Shown here piece by piece: positions 63,036 through 64,000 of a stretch of 64,000 nucleotides of DNA (positions are counted from its first letter, which is position 1; each line of letters begins with the position of its first letter). The notes beneath the pieces were generated by a model that did not search any database, was not told the DNA's origin, and was given only the letters and a program-made list of their open reading frames with translations. The DNA lies in contig CM051459.1 in the NCBI GenBank assembly GCA_028095005.1, positions 274,493,229 through 274,557,228 on the forward strand, given 5' to 3'. This stretch comes from Rhynchospora pubera. Lineage: Eukaryota; Streptophyta; Magnoliopsida; Poales; Cyperaceae. The translations under genes and the position numbers were made by a program.

Positions 63036-64000
63036 ATAATTTTCCGTGTTTTGCGGACCTACCAGACAAAATTCTAGAAAACTGCTATTTCTGCGCCAGC
63101 AATTTAATGACACATGAAAAAACGAAAACATCGTTTTGTACAATTTTTTGTAGAAGTTTTAAATATACATACATATATTCTTGCGGCTGTTAGTTTCAGC
63201 TTGGCAGCAACTTAATAATTTCCAGTCGTATATGTCCGATCTGAAACGAACAAAAATGAATTCTTTCTTTGGACGAATGATACTGATCCCTCAAAGTCTC
63301 AAACATGCATATTAATATAGCAGTTATAATTTTTTTTTTTCACTTTTTCTTGCTGACTGTTAATTCTCTGGTTAGAAAGGGTCTAGATCTACCAGAAGTT
63401 AACGCCAGTCTTGGACAAACAATTAGATCTTTATCATTGAACAGCACATTTAAAATATTTAGATTTTTGTTAATTAGGTACGACGAATATATATTTTTTT
63501 CCCTTACAGTTCAACTTAGGTTCACCTTGTTTGGAATAGCTTTACCATCTTTTGATTTTCCTTTTTATGTTTTCTGACAGTTGAGTTAATTTATTGCAGT
63601 CCTTCGCCTTTAATCTCAAAAGTGAAGAATATTTTAGGCCTGGATATATTTGCTGTCTTAAGCGCTAAACGTTATCCAACTAACTAAATTAAAATTAAAA
63701 TCAAATAAAGGTTAACCACACGTAAGCAATCTGCAGGGATAAATTAATGGTTCACATATTGTACTTACCTGGGAACGAATAAGTGATGTAGACGTATTTT
63801 TGGATTTTCTTTCGGAATTCAATTGAATAATTGACAAAGTTTAGAGTACGTTCTTATTTTTTTTTTAAAGGACAAAAGCATATATATAGTAACCTCTCTT
63901 AATTTAGTTGGATTTCTAGTCTGGATGCACTTTGTTGTTTACTATTACTTTCCTTTTTTTTTCATACTACTGATAAAAGGTCTCATGTAATCAAAGAATC
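63036..64000. other. Gene-free right end of the window
   Basis: Nothing supportable. The frame at 63305-63577 is AT-rich with no known motif. Confidence 0.5.

Overview
The window is nuclear DNA of a flowering plant. Evidence: multi-exon genes with short exons, AT-rich introns and plant-type protein sequences (an APC4 subunit, a RIC1-like Rab GEF, two plant GT31 glycosyltransferases), a ~170 bp AT-rich satellite, solo LTRs, a LINE tail, hAT and Mutator-type MITEs and a Helitron terminus. I cannot name the species. The low GC and the GT31 sequences would suit a non-grass monocot, but that is a weak guess. I see no CRISPR array, rRNA or tRNA gene.

Layout. 1-13247: satellite DNA of ~170 bp monomers, mostly direct orientation to ~5225 and mostly inverted after it, with two subfamilies and signs of a ~1.02 kb higher-order repeat. 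Near its right end it is invaded by two solo LTRs (TSDs TTTTA and TATTA) and a hAT-like element (TSD GTAATTAC). 13248-14220: a 5'-truncated LTR of the family that reappears at 42-50 kb. 14.2-17.2 kb: no gene, one MITE and one decayed foldback. 17226-26232 (minus): complete RIC1-like gene, 23 exons, 1118 aa. 27792-33752 (minus): complete APC4 gene, 19 exons, 775 aa, with one GC-AG intron. 34660-35757: long foldback element carrying a 5'-truncated LINE. 36346-37678 (minus): two-exon GT31 glycosyltransferase of 333 aa. 38-41.9 kb: small MITE remnants and a minisatellite. 41894-50515: three-tier nest of solo LTRs of one family, also holding a 3.3 kb long-TIR Mutator-like element. 51.3-60.7 kb: foldback MITEs mostly sitting in (TA)n tracts, a Helitron 3' end, microsatellites and a hAT MITE. 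61538-62443 (plus): intronless GT31 paralogue of 301 aa. 62749-63027: another hAT MITE.

Working together. RIC1-like (Golgi Rab GEF) and APC4 (ubiquitin ligase scaffold) are housekeeping genes on the same strand 1.56 kb apart; nothing links them functionally. The two GT31 genes form an inverted paralogous pair about 24 kb apart, with transposon-rich DNA between them. The most informative part of the window is its repeat history: every insertion with intact LTR ends and matching TSDs (five of five) is a solo LTR, so unequal or intra-element recombination has removed all internal regions.

Exon boundaries were derived by hand from splice consensus, frame continuity and remembered conservation with plant homologues. 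No search or alignment program was run.
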